From assembly GCF_003172935.1 (NCBI RefSeq), contig NZ_QGKS01000075.1:1-43890 (forward strand): DNA of 43,890 bases, written 5' to 3'. The position numbers and the translations under genes were made by a program. The notes below the pieces were generated by a model. It worked only from the letters and a program-made list of their open reading frames with translations. It was not told the origin of the DNA and did no database searches. Positions 35,898-43,886 of this stretch are shown here, piece after piece; position 1 is the first letter of the stretch, and the number at the start of each line of letters is the position of its first letter. This DNA comes from Micromonospora sicca. GTDB lineage: Bacteria; Actinomycetota; Actinomycetes; Mycobacteriales; Micromonosporaceae.

Positions 35898-36686
35898 TCA
35901 GGCCGAGTGGGAGCCTCGGCCGGACTGGTAGGGGCGGCCGCGGAGGCCGCCGGTGCGGCGGTAGGAGACCGAGCCGCCGGCCGCGGCGGCCGGGAGGTCG
36001 GCGGGGCGGTCCAGGCCCATCGCCGTACGCCGGACCGCCTCGCGTTGGGCGGCCAGGCGGCGCTGGGCCTCCCGGCGGGCGGCGGGGCGGCGGGCCTGCT
36101 CGCGGCGCACCTCGGCCTGCCGGGCGGCCAGCCAGGCCGCCTCCCGGGCCTCCGCGCGCCGCCGCCGGCGCTCGGCGAGGGCGCGCTGCCGCAGGTGTAC
36201 GACGTACGCCACCAGCAGCATCCCGGTGACCGAGACGCTGATCCAGAACCCGGGGCTGACCACGACCACGCCGATCAACTCGACGAAGTTGAGCAGCAGC
36301 AGCGCGGCGAGCACCCGGCGGCGACGGTAGATCGCCGGGGTGTGGTGGCGCCGCTTCGGCGGGTGCCGTCGGCGGGACCGGTTCGGGGCGGGCGGCACCG
36401 CGCGCAGCCGGTTCGGGCGACGCGGGCCGGGCGGCGCGGACACCGGGGCGGCCAGACTCCCGGTGTTCGGATCTTCACTGAGCGTGACAATCAGGGAGCG
36501 GGGCGGGCTGACCGGGCGCCGTCCCGGCACAGTGCGGCGCCGCCGGCGGCGCTGGAGCACCCGCGCCGTCGACTGCGCCCGCTCCGCCACCAGCCGCTCG
36601 GTGGCGTCGTACCGGCGGACCAGCGCCGGCGCGAGGGCGAGCAGGCCGGCGGCGGCGAGGACGGCGAGGAGCACCGAGGTCGGCAC
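35898..36686 (-). CDS. sepX: Divisome protein SepX/GlpR
   Basis: The 262-residue protein starts VPTSVLLAVLAAAGLLALAP with an N-terminal membrane helix. It then has RRYDATERLVAERAQSTARVL, a long basic Pro/Arg linker (45-124), and two helices (about 125-143 and 147-165). A strongly basic C-terminal helix is rich in Arg, Ala and Gln (coiled-coil-like). This architecture and the place next to glp and rimJ identify the Streptomyces SepX / Corynebacterium GlpR family, membrane partners of the gephyrin-like Glp at the division septum. GTG 36686 has GGAGG seven bases upstream, and VPTS matches the MPSS start of the family. Confidence 0.85.
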   Translation of the reverse strand: MPTSVLLAVLAAAGLLALAPALVRRYDATERLVAERAQSTARVLQRRRRRRTVPGRRPVSPPRSLIVTLSEDPNTGSLAAPVSAPPGPRRPNRLRAVPPAPNRSRRRHPPKRRHHTPAIYRRRRVLAALLLLNFVELIGVVVVSPGFWISVSVTGMLLVAYVVHLRQRALAERRRRRAEAREAAWLAARQAEVRREQARRPAARREAQRRLAAQREAVRRTAMGLDRPADLPAAAAGGSVSYRRTGGLRGRPYQSGRGSHSA

Positions 36687-36784
36687 CCTCACCCCTCCCG
36701 TCACCGAGTTCGGAGCAACCGCCGCTCGGCCGCAGAATCTTCCCCGGATGGTTGTCCACGGCGCAGATCTTGCGGGCGGGCAGC

Positions 36785-36816
36785 GCTTGCCAAAGCTTGC
36801 AGTTACTTGAGGTTAC
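36785..36816 (-). promoter_or_regulatory. Repeat cluster in the sepX promoter region
   Basis: GCTTGC occurs twice four bases apart (36785-36790 and 36795-36800), followed by GTTAC-TTGAG-GTTAC (36802-36816). The minus strand shows CCTCAAGT, one half of the SoxR/MerR-type palindrome, but the other half is imperfect. It lies 100-130 bases before the sepX start; a regulator site is possible. Confidence 0.35.
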
Positions 36817-36870
36817 GGGCCGCCGACCGGGTTGACCGTGCGCCGCGCCGGGCGTCGGGGGTGGGACCCT

Positions 36871-37515
36871 TCACCCCGCGCTGTCACGTACGCGGTGCCA
36901 GCGGGCCAGCAGCCCGCCCTCGGCGGCAACTTCCTCGTTGGTCATCGCGTATCCGATGTGGTCCCGCCAGGCGCCGTCGATGTGCATGTAGCGCACGTGG
37001 TAGGCCTCCTCGCGGAAGCCGAGTTTCTCCACCACCCGCCGGGACGGCCGGTTCTCCGGCCGGATGTTCACCTCGACCCGGTGCAGTCCGCCCGGGCCGA
37101 ACGCGTGGTCCACGGCGAGCGCCACCGCGGTGGGGATCACCCCGCGACCGGCCACTCGGGAGTCCACCCAGTAGCCGACGTACCCGGAGCAGAACGCCCG
37201 CCGGACGATGCTGCCGATGTTGAGGTGGCCGACCAACCGCTCCTTCCCCTGCTCGCGCAGGCAGACGGCGAACGGCATGCCGTCACCGGTACGAGCCGAG
37301 CGGCGCTGGTCGGCGTGGACGTAACGGAACGCGGCGGGCGAGTTCGACTCGTCCCAGCTCCCGGGCAGGTGCGACTCCCAAGGGGACAGCCAGGCCCGGT
37401 TGGCGCGGCGCACCTCCGACCAGGCGGCCGCGTCGGAGCGCCGGTACGGCCGCAGCACCACCGGACCGTCCACCAGCACCGCCGGCCAGCCGGGCGGCCG
37501 CTGGAACCAGCTCAC
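36871..37515 (-). CDS. rimJ: GNAT N-acetyltransferase, RimJ/RimL type
   Basis: Transfers acetyl from acetyl-CoA to a protein N-terminus or amine. The 214-residue protein has VVLRPYRRSDAAAW at the start, an acetyl-CoA loop in GYWVDSRVAGRGVIPTAV (Q/RxxGxG/A pattern), and RPENRPSRRVVEKLGFREE typical of RimJ/RimL. The GTG start at 37515 fits the family N-terminus (SWFQRPPGWPAVL). It is 52 bases after glp on the same strand. The conserved neighbours suggest a shared role with galU, glp and sepX, but the target is not known. Confidence 0.9.
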   Translation of the reverse strand: MSWFQRPPGWPAVLVDGPVVLRPYRRSDAAAWSEVRRANRAWLSPWESHLPGSWDESNSPAAFRYVHADQRRSARTGDGMPFAVCLREQGKERLVGHLNIGSIVRRAFCSGYVGYWVDSRVAGRGVIPTAVALAVDHAFGPGGLHRVEVNIRPENRPSRRVVEKLGFREEAYHVRYMHIDGAWRDHIGYAMTNEEVAAEGGLLARWHRVRDSAG

Positions 37516-37567
37516 CGAGCCTGCCTTCCGCGCACGGCTGCGGGGCTCGCGAGCTCACTCCTCGCGC

Positions 37568-38881
37568 TCACCGACGCCGGTCCAACAGGAGCACGTCCAC
37601 AGTCGAGCCGGCGGCGGCGGTGGTGACCCGCTCACCGAGCACCAGCAGCCCGTTCGCCTCGGCGAGGCCGGAAAGGGTGAACGGTCCCCCGCTGAGCGGC
37701 TGCACCGTGTACCCGCCGCCGCGCCGCTCGGCCACATGCGCCGGGCGGAACTCGCGCAGCCCCACCGGGGAGGAGAGGGTCTCCAGCAGGTGCGCCCGGA
37801 CGCTGGGCCGGAACACCGGCTCCGCGCCGGCCAGCAGCTGGATCGCCGGCCGGGCCAACACCTCGAAGCCGATCAGCGCCGCGCCGGGCTCCCCGGGAAG
37901 ACACACCACCGGCACCTCCTCGGCGCCGACCGTACCGAATCCGAGGGCCGTTCCGGGATAGAGGGCGACGTCGGTGAAGGTCACCGGTCCGGCCCGACCG
38001 CCCTCCCGGCGGGACAGGATCCGGCGGACCATGTCGCCCGGGCCGGTGCCGGTGCCGCCGGTGGTGATGATCAGGTCGGCCCGCAGCGTCTGGTCCTCCA
38101 GCAGGCCGCGCAGCCCCTCCGGGTCGTCGTCGCAGATCCCCACCCGGTACGCCAGCGCGCCCGCCTCGGCGGCGGCGGCGGTCAGCGCGTGCGAGTTGGC
38201 GTCCACCACCTGGCCGGGCTGGCTGCCCCGGCCCACGTCGACCAGCTCGTCGCCGGTGGCCACGATGACCACCCGGGGGCTCGGCCGGACCACCACGTGC
38301 CCGATGCCGGTGGCGGCGAAGACGGCGACCAGCGCCGGCGAGACGTACGTGCCGGCGCGGGCGAGCAGTGTGCCGGCGGGCAGTTCCTCACCGGCGCGGC
38401 GGACGCCGTACCCCCGTTTGGGGGCGCGGAAGATCTCCACCGCGGCCATGCCCTGGTCGGTCCACTCCACCGGGACCACCACGTCCGCGGCGATGGGCAG
38501 CGGCGCCCCGGCGGCGACGGAGAAGCACGAGCCCGGGGTGAGCCGGACCGGCCGCCAGCTCGCCGCGCCGAGGTCGCCGACCACGTTCAGCCGGATGCTG
38601 CGCCCACCGGGCGTACCGGAGGGGGCCGGGACATATCCCGGCCCCCGGCTCCCTCCGGAGATGTCCTCCCAGCGCGCGGCGTACCCGTCCACCGCCGCCT
38701 GATCGAAGGCGGGGAACGAGTGCGGCGCGACGACGTCCTCGGCGAGGACATTGCCGTACGCCTGGGTGAGGTCGAGGTCGAGCGGAGGCAGCGCGCGTAA
38801 CCTGCGCAGCACGCTGCCCAGGTAGTCGGCGAGCGGCGTCAACCCGTTCGCGGCCGCCTCGGCGTCGGCCGTCGCGGTCAT
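37568..38881 (-). CDS. glp: Gephyrin-like molybdotransferase Glp (MoeA family)
   Basis: The 437-residue protein has the MoeA domain order. It includes LAEDVVAPHSFPAFDQAAVDG, FSVAAGAPLPIAADVVVPVE, RRAGEELPAGTLL, VVIVATGDELVDVG, DANSHALTAAAAEAG, the molybdopterin-binding loop TTGGTGTGPGD, and VVCLPGEPGAALIGFEVLARP. In corynebacteria and Streptomyces the copy next to sepX/glpR is a divisome component rather than, or in addition to, a molybdenum-insertion enzyme; that role is inferred here from context. Its ATG overlaps the galU stop by four bases (ATGA), so the two are coupled. Confidence 0.9.
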   Translation of the reverse strand: MTATADAEAAANGLTPLADYLGSVLRRLRALPPLDLDLTQAYGNVLAEDVVAPHSFPAFDQAAVDGYAARWEDISGGSRGPGYVPAPSGTPGGRSIRLNVVGDLGAASWRPVRLTPGSCFSVAAGAPLPIAADVVVPVEWTDQGMAAVEIFRAPKRGYGVRRAGEELPAGTLLARAGTYVSPALVAVFAATGIGHVVVRPSPRVVIVATGDELVDVGRGSQPGQVVDANSHALTAAAAEAGALAYRVGICDDDPEGLRGLLEDQTLRADLIITTGGTGTGPGDMVRRILSRREGGRAGPVTFTDVALYPGTALGFGTVGAEEVPVVCLPGEPGAALIGFEVLARPAIQLLAGAEPVFRPSVRAHLLETLSSPVGLREFRPAHVAERRGGGYTVQPLSGGPFTLSGLAEANGLLVLGERVTTAAAGSTVDVLLLDRRR

Positions 38882-39879
38882 GTATTGGGACCGCCCGACG
38901 CGTTGCGCACCCCGCTCAGGATCGCCGAGGTGACGGTCTCGTCGCCCTTGTTGACGAACTCGGCCAGCCACTTGCGGAACTCGGGGCCCAGGTCCTCCCG
39001 CTCGACGGCGATCTGGACCACGGTCTGCAGGTAGCCGAGCGGCATGCCGGTGTCGTAGCGGGTACCCCGGTAGACGATGGCGTGCACCGGCACCCCCTCG
39101 GTACGCAGCAGCTCCATCGCGTCGGTCAGCTGGATCTCGCCGCCGCTGCCCGGCTCGGTCCGACGGATCGCGTCGAAGATCTTCCCCGGCAGCACGTACC
39201 GGCCGAGGACGGCCAGGTTGCTCGGCGCGTCCTCCGGCTTCGGCTTCTCCACCATGCCGGTCACCTTGACGACCTCGCCGATGTCGGTCAGCTCGGCCTC
39301 CGCCGGCTCGACCGAGGCGATCCCGTACCGCTTGGTGTCGGCCGGGTCGACCTCGAAGAACGCCAGCACGACGCCGCCGGTGCGGGCCTGCAGCTCCAGC
39401 ATGGCCGGCAGCAGCGGCTGGTCGAGCTTGACGAACTCGTCGCCGAGCAGCACCGCGAAGGGCTGGTCGCCGACGTGCGACTCGGCGTACCCGACGGCGT
39501 GGCCGAGGCCGAGCTGCTCGGGTTGGCGGCAGGTGTAGATCTCGGCCAGCTCGCTGGGGCGGCGTACGGCGGCGAGCGTCTTGGCGTCGCCCTTCTCCTC
39601 GAGCTTGGCCTCCAGGTCCGGGCGGCTGTCGAAATGGTCCACCATCGACGTCTTGCCCCGGCCGGTGATCAGCAGGACGTCGCCGATGCCGGCCTGGGTG
39701 GCCTCCTCGACGATGTACTGCAGCACCGGCCGGTCGACCACCGGCAGCAGCTCCTTCGGCACCGCCTTGGTGGCCGGCAGGAACCGGGTGGCCAGGCCGG
39801 CGGCCGGAATGACGGCCTTGACCGCGTGCGGACGACCGGTCGCGGCGGTCGTTGAGGGATTCGCTGAGTGCTCCGACAT
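38878..39879 (-). CDS. galU: UTP-glucose-1-phosphate uridylyltransferase GalU
   Basis: Makes UDP-glucose from glucose 1-phosphate and UTP for wall, trehalose and galactose metabolism. The N-terminal motif KAVIPAAGLATRFLPATKAV and KELLPVVDRPVLQYIVEEA are followed by LGLGHAVGYA, FAVLLGDE, VEKPKPEDAPSNLAVLGRYV and GTRYDTGMPLGYLQT. The 333-residue length is normal. It lies nine bases after the GGDEF gene. TAGTCT, six bases before the ATG, suggests an additional leaderless start. Confidence 0.95.
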   Translation of the reverse strand: MSEHSANPSTTAATGRPHAVKAVIPAAGLATRFLPATKAVPKELLPVVDRPVLQYIVEEATQAGIGDVLLITGRGKTSMVDHFDSRPDLEAKLEEKGDAKTLAAVRRPSELAEIYTCRQPEQLGLGHAVGYAESHVGDQPFAVLLGDEFVKLDQPLLPAMLELQARTGGVVLAFFEVDPADTKRYGIASVEPAEAELTDIGEVVKVTGMVEKPKPEDAPSNLAVLGRYVLPGKIFDAIRRTEPGSGGEIQLTDAMELLRTEGVPVHAIVYRGTRYDTGMPLGYLQTVVQIAVEREDLGPEFRKWLAEFVNKGDETVTSAILSGVRNASGGPNT

Positions 39880-39885
39880 GTCGCG

Positions 39886-39891
39886 AGACTA
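39886..39891 (-). promoter_or_regulatory. Candidate -10 box of galU, formed by the GGDEF gene stop codon
   Basis: TAGTCT starts with the TAG stop of the upstream gene (39891-39889) and ends six bases before the galU ATG; no ribosome-binding site is present. Confidence 0.5.
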
Positions 39892-42102
39892 TCGGCCACG
39901 GCTCTGCCGCGGCGGGTGAGGACCGGAAGACGCGCCGCCCGGGGGCCCGGCCGCGGCGTCCACGGCACCGGCCCGGGGCAGTCCGTCTGGCGGGCTGACC
40001 GCCCCGGCCACCACCGGGATCTCCTGGGTGGGCGTCGGGTCCGGCGGCTGGGCCAGCCGGTAGCCGTCCCGGCCGGCGGCCTTGGCCGCGTACAGCGCGT
40101 CGTCCGCCGCGTCCAGCACCTGCTGGCCGGTGGCGGCGTGGTCGGGGTAGACGGCGATGCCGATGGAGACGGTCACCGGCACCAGCACCGGCTCGCCCGA
40201 GTGCCCGTCCACCGGGACCGGGCTGCCCCGGACCACCGCGCCGAGCCGCTCCGCGACGATGGCCGCGCCCCGGGCGTCGGTCTCCGGCAGCAGCACCACG
40301 AACTCCTCGCCGCCGTGCCGGAAGGCCAGGTCCACCTCGCGGATCTCCCCGCGTACCCGGCGGGCGAACTCCACCAGGACGGCGTCCCCGGCGGCGTGGC
40401 CCCAGGTGTCGTTGACGTCCTTGAACCGGTCCAGGTCCAGCGCCAGGACGCTGAGCATCCGGCCGAACCGGTTGGCCCGCTCCACCTCCCGGCGGATCGA
40501 CTCGCGCAGGTAGCGGTAGTTCCACAGCCCGGTGAGCGGGTCGGTGAGCGACAGCCGCTGCGCCTCCTCGTGCACCCGCACGTTGTCCACCGCGACCGCG
40601 GCGTGCCCGGCCAAGGTGCGCAGCGTCTCCAGGTCGTCGTCGTCGAACTCGTCGGCGCCCACCCGGTCGTAGAGGGCCAGCACCCCGAGCGTCCCGCCGG
40701 CCGCGCCGCCGCCGTCCGCGTCGGCCGGCGGGTGTCCCGGCCGGTCGGGGCCGCCGCGCCCGCCCAGCTCCGCCGCCCCGGGCGCGGCGAAGGGCACCGC
40801 GATGTACGTCTCGCAGAGCGGCTCCCCGGTCGGCGCGGTCGCGGGCTCCCATCGGCCGCGCAGCGGCTCCCCGGTGGCGACCACCGCGCCGACGACTCCC
40901 GCGCCGACCGGCACCCGCAGCGTCGCCGCGTCCGTCGGGTCCGCCGCCGGCCAGCGTCCCTCCAGCCCCTCGGCGCACTGCCCGACCAGCACACCACCGG
41001 CGTCGAGCAGCAGCACCGCCCCGGCCCGGGCGCCGGTCGCCGCGATCGCGCTGTGCAGGATCACCCGCAGGATGCGTTGCAGGTCGTGGGTGCTGGCCAG
41101 GGTGTCGCCGAGCACCGCGAGGTGTCCGCGCAGCTGGTCCCGGCTGCTGGTCAGGGCGGTCACGTAGGTGCCGGTCTCCCGGGTCATCCGGTTGAAGGCG
41201 AGGGCCAGCCGGCCGATCTCGTCCCGGCTGCGCACCGGGACCCGCGTGTTCAAGTCGCCGTGGGCCACCCGGTCCACCGCGCCGGCCAGCTCCACCAGCG
41301 GCCGGGTGGTGACCCGGGCCAGCCGCCCGGCGGCCAGCACCGCCAGCAGCGCGGCCAGCACCACCGCGGCGACCAGCGAGGCGTAGAGGCCGGGTGGGCG
41401 TTCACCCGGGACGGAGAGCACCAGCGGCAGCGGCTGCCCCGGGGCGGGGCCGGCCCGGCGGACGTACCGGCCGTCGGCGGTCTCGGTGACCCGGTCCCCG
41501 TCGACCCGGTCGGCGGCGGCGAGCACCGCCGGGCGTACCCCCCGGTTCTCGGTGGTGTGGGTGACTCGGACGGGCCCGGCCGCGTGGTCGAGCAGGGTGA
41601 CCGCGACGCCGGTCACCGCGGCGAGCCGCGCGACGAACGCCGGGTCGACGGGTTGGGCGGCGGCGACCGTGCCCAGGTCGGCGCCGGCGGGGTCGCGGAG
41701 CTGGACCCGGGCGGCGAGCGCGCGGACCGGCCCGGCGGCCGGCGGGTCGCCGGAGCAGTCCTGCCAGGGCCCGTCCGGCCCGCCCGGCGTGACGTAGGTG
41801 GTCCGGCCGGCGGTGTCGGTGACCCGGACGGCGGCGGCCAGGCCGCGGCCGACCACCTGGGTGGCCGCGCCGGGCCGCGCGGCGGGGTCGGCGACCAGCG
41901 CGACCGCGTCGGCCGCCGCGCGCAACTGCTGGCACAGCGCGTCCACGGAGGTACGCACCCCGGCTGCGGCCAGCCCGAGCCGCTCGGTGGAGCGGCCCCG
42001 GTCCACGGCCGACATGGTCGAGCCGACGAAGAACGCGCCGAGCAGGACGGGGCCGAGCACCACCGCGAGGAAGGCCGCCGTCAATCGCCCGCGTAGCGTC
42101 AA
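39889..42102 (-). CDS. Membrane diguanylate cyclase with HAMP, GAF and GGDEF domains
   Basis: The 737-residue protein makes cyclic di-GMP from two GTP. The layout is: helix 1 (about 7-27), an extracytoplasmic sensor domain (30-235), helix 2 (239-259), HAMP (about 258-312, SRDEIGRLALAFNRM), GAF (about 340-510), and GGDEF (about 515-680) starting LSLTDPLTGLWNYRYL. The active site is GGEEF (597-601), and the inhibitory site RxxD is present as REVD (588-591), so product inhibition is likely. TTG 42102 follows GGGGGGAAGC and places helix 1 at the N-terminus; 49 upstream codons are open but not membrane-protein-like. It lies nine bases upstream of galU and is divergent from the 5-FCL gene. Confidence 0.88.
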   Translation of the reverse strand: MTLRGRLTAAFLAVVLGPVLLGAFFVGSTMSAVDRGRSTERLGLAAAGVRTSVDALCQQLRAAADAVALVADPAARPGAATQVVGRGLAAAVRVTDTAGRTTYVTPGGPDGPWQDCSGDPPAAGPVRALAARVQLRDPAGADLGTVAAAQPVDPAFVARLAAVTGVAVTLLDHAAGPVRVTHTTENRGVRPAVLAAADRVDGDRVTETADGRYVRRAGPAPGQPLPLVLSVPGERPPGLYASLVAAVVLAALLAVLAAGRLARVTTRPLVELAGAVDRVAHGDLNTRVPVRSRDEIGRLALAFNRMTRETGTYVTALTSSRDQLRGHLAVLGDTLASTHDLQRILRVILHSAIAATGARAGAVLLLDAGGVLVGQCAEGLEGRWPAADPTDAATLRVPVGAGVVGAVVATGEPLRGRWEPATAPTGEPLCETYIAVPFAAPGAAELGGRGGPDRPGHPPADADGGGAAGGTLGVLALYDRVGADEFDDDDLETLRTLAGHAAVAVDNVRVHEEAQRLSLTDPLTGLWNYRYLRESIRREVERANRFGRMLSVLALDLDRFKDVNDTWGHAAGDAVLVEFARRVRGEIREVDLAFRHGGEEFVVLLPETDARGAAIVAERLGAVVRGSPVPVDGHSGEPVLVPVTVSIGIAVYPDHAATGQQVLDAADDALYAAKAAGRDGYRLAQPPDPTPTQEIPVVAGAVSPPDGLPRAGAVDAAAGPPGGASSGPHPPRQSRGR

Positions 42103-42212
42103 GCTTCCCCCCGGAAGTTCCGCGCCCGATGCTGCGATGCTGACACAGAGCGACGGGGAGGCAAGCGTTGCGTCAGGAGTGTTGCGTGCCGGAATTTTCT
42201 GATGGAGCGGAT

Positions 42213-42851
42213 GTGACGCATGGGGCGAAGCGGGACATGCGGATCGCACTTCTCGCCCACCGCCGGTCGCTGACCGCCGCCCGGCGCGCGGAAGCGGCGG
42301 CGCGCGTGCAGGCCGAGCTGGTCTCCCTGGTACGCCGGCTGCGTCCGGCCCGGATGACCGCGTACGTCCCGGTCGCCTCGGAACCGGGCGGCCCGGACCT
42401 GCCGGCGGTGCTGCGGGCGGCGCTGGAGCCGGCGGCCGAGCTGCTGCTGCCGGTGCTCCGCGACGACCTGGACCTGGACTGGGCGGCGTACACGGACCCG
42501 GAGTCGCTGGTGGCGGCCGGGCGTGGGCTGCGTGAGCCCGTCGGACCCCGGCTGGGGCGGTCCGCGGTGGCCGACGCCGGGTTGGTGGTCGTTCCGGCCC
42601 TCGCGGTGGACCACCGGGGGCTGCGGCTGGGCCGCGGCGGCGGCTCGTACGACCGGGCGCTGGCCCGGGTGCCCGTGACGACCGTCACGGTGGCGCTGCT
42701 GCACGACGGGGAGCTGGTGGCGAGCGTCCCCGCCCAGCCGCACGACCGGCCGGTACGCGCCGTGATCACGCCCGCCGACGGGCTGCGTACCCTTGCGGAG
42801 GCACCCGGTGTGGGACCGCCCGCTTCCGCTGGACGAACCCGGGCCCGATGA
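42213..42851 (+). CDS. 5-formyltetrahydrofolate cyclo-ligase
   Basis: Converts 5-formyl-THF to 5,10-methenyl-THF with ATP, returning stored folate to one-carbon metabolism. The 212-residue protein has RIALLAHRRSLTAARR (Arg/His for substrate), TAYVPVASEPGGPDLP, AVDHRGLRLGRGGGSYDRAL (ATP/phosphate loop) and DRPVRAVITPADGLRTL. GTG 42213 has GGAGCGG at a good distance. It is divergent from the GGDEF gene. The downstream Ruc-like gene follows 61 bases later, with a CIRCE-type element between them. This neighbourhood matches M. tuberculosis Rv0992c-Rv0991c, from memory. Confidence 0.92.
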   Translation: MTHGAKRDMRIALLAHRRSLTAARRAEAAARVQAELVSLVRRLRPARMTAYVPVASEPGGPDLPAVLRAALEPAAELLLPVLRDDLDLDWAAYTDPESLVAAGRGLREPVGPRLGRSAVADAGLVVVPALAVDHRGLRLGRGGGSYDRALARVPVTTVTVALLHDGELVASVPAQPHDRPVRAVITPADGLRTLAEAPGVGPPASAGRTRAR

Positions 42852-42858
42852 CGCACCA

Positions 42859-42885
42859 TTGGCACTCGAATACGTCGAGTGCCAA
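42859..42885 (+). promoter_or_regulatory. CIRCE-type operator (HrcA box) upstream of the Ruc-like gene
   Basis: TTGGCACTC (42859-42867), nine bases, GAGTGCCAA (42877-42885). The consensus CIRCE element is TTAGCACTC-N9-GAGTGCTAA, so each nine-base arm differs by one base and the spacing is exact; the changes are symmetrical and the two arms pair perfectly. HrcA is the heat-shock repressor that binds this element. The box lies between the 5-FCL stop and the start of the FmdB-like gene, 27 bases before its GTG. Confidence 0.8.
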
Positions 42886-42912
42886 CCGGCCGTGCCAGAT
42901 CCGGAGGAGAAC

Positions 42913-43269
42913 GTGCCCACGTACCAGTACGCCTGCACCGCGTGCGGCCACCAGCTCGAGGCGGTGCAGTCCTTCTCTGACGAGCCGCTGACCGAGTGCC
43001 CCGCGTGTGAGGGGCGGCTGCGCAAGGTCTTCAACTCGGTCGGCATCGTCTTCAAGGGCCCGGGCTTCTACCGCACCGACTCGCGTTCGTCGGGCTCGGA
43101 CACCCCGGCGGGCACCCCGAGCAAGCCGGCGAAGTCGGAGTCCACCTCCGGCGGCGACTCCGGCTCCTCGAGCAGTTCCTCGACCAGCACGTCGAACGGC
43201 TCGTCCAGCTCGACCAGCGGCGGAACCACCAAGACCCCGGCCGCCAGCACCTCCAGCTCCTCGTCCTGA
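42913..43269 (+). CDS. ruc: FmdB-type zinc-ribbon protein, Ruc (redox-regulated chaperone) homologue
   Basis: The 118-residue protein starts VPTYQYACTACGHQLEAVQS with a zinc ribbon of C8, C11, C29 and C32 (CPAC). After FNSVGIVFKGPGFYRTD a Ser/Gly/Thr-rich tail (residues 57-118) is predicted to be disordered. This is the architecture of M. tuberculosis Rv0991c (Ruc), reported as a chaperone activated by oxidation of its zinc Cys. GTG 42913 follows GGAGGAGAAC; an upstream open extension runs over the operator and is rejected. The CIRCE-type box before it predicts HrcA repression and heat induction. Confidence 0.88.
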   Translation: MPTYQYACTACGHQLEAVQSFSDEPLTECPACEGRLRKVFNSVGIVFKGPGFYRTDSRSSGSDTPAGTPSKPAKSESTSGGDSGSSSSSSTSTSNGSSSSTSGGTTKTPAASTSSSSS

Positions 43270-43852
43270 CCCAGCTGTCTCGCCTGGCCCGCGTCCGTCG
43301 GTCCGCTGGCTCGCTCAGGCCCGTGGGTGGCACGCTGGCACGCTGGCTCGCGTCCGGGCGATGATCCATTCAAGGACGCCAACGTGGGGGTCTACCAAGT
43401 CCAGCTGACTCCCCCATATCGGCGATCCGGAGTCGATCATGCGCTTAACCGGCCGATCCGCTTCGGCTGTCACCGGCGTCGAGGGCGGCGGCCCGGCTCG
43501 CCGAGCCGGTCGACCGTCCGCTCGGCGCCGGCCCCACGAAGCCGCTCGCCTGTAACACATGGCCTGCCGCGGGTTGTCCATGCTGAGAGCTTGTCCCGCC
43601 CCGTTCGGACAGGCGGGCCGGTTGTCCAAAGGCGGGCTGGCGCTCGCCTGCCTCCAGGGTCTCCTGCTCCTACCCTGCTGACCGGTCACTGGCTGGATGG
43701 CGGCACCGGAACGGCCGAGACGGGAAGGCGCTGGCGTGACGGCCAGCGAGGGCTGTCGAGTGTTCCCGGCTGGTGTGTGTTGGTGGCCTTGGAGGAGTGG
43801 CTTGGGGTGTGGGTGGTGCGTCGTGAGGGGGGTGGTCGGCGGCGCGCTGTGG
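43270..43852. other. Terminal intergenic stretch with no recognisable gene
   Basis: About 580 bases after the Ruc-like gene. It contains the imperfect palindrome at 43361-43440 but no frame with both a start signal and protein-like composition; the longest minus frame runs into adapter sequence. Base composition is GC-rich but with more T/G runs (43760-43850) than elsewhere. Confidence 0.5.
43361..43440. repeat. Imperfect palindrome with 30-base arms
   Basis: Bases 43361-43390 and 43411-43440 are inverted copies with 21 of 30 positions complementary, around a 20-base spacer. The outer ends are ATGATC / GATCAT and the inner ends TGGGGG / CCCCCA. Together with the palindrome at 3574 it looks like a dispersed intergenic element or terminator. 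Confidence 0.6.
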
Positions 43853-43886
43853 CTGTCTCTTATACACATCTCCGAGCCCACGAGAC
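43853..43886. other. Untrimmed Nextera transposase adapter (sequencing artefact)
   Basis: The sequence from CTGTCTCTTATACACATCT through CCGAGCCCACGAGAC is the standard Nextera read-through adapter. It is not biological. The four last bases (GCCC) are probably the beginning of an index. Its reverse translation yields the well-known artefact peptide MGSEMCIRDS. Confidence 0.97.

Noticed and set aside
37568..40978. Open frame of 1136 codons spanning glp, galU and part of the GGDEF gene
   Set aside because: Only the glp part is protein-like; the rest is Arg/Gly/Pro-rich frame-shadow of galU and the GGDEF gene, typical of high-GC DNA.
43315..43881. Minus frame of 188 codons beginning MGSEMCIRDS
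   Set aside because: The start is translated Nextera adapter, and the rest is low-complexity with no family resemblance.
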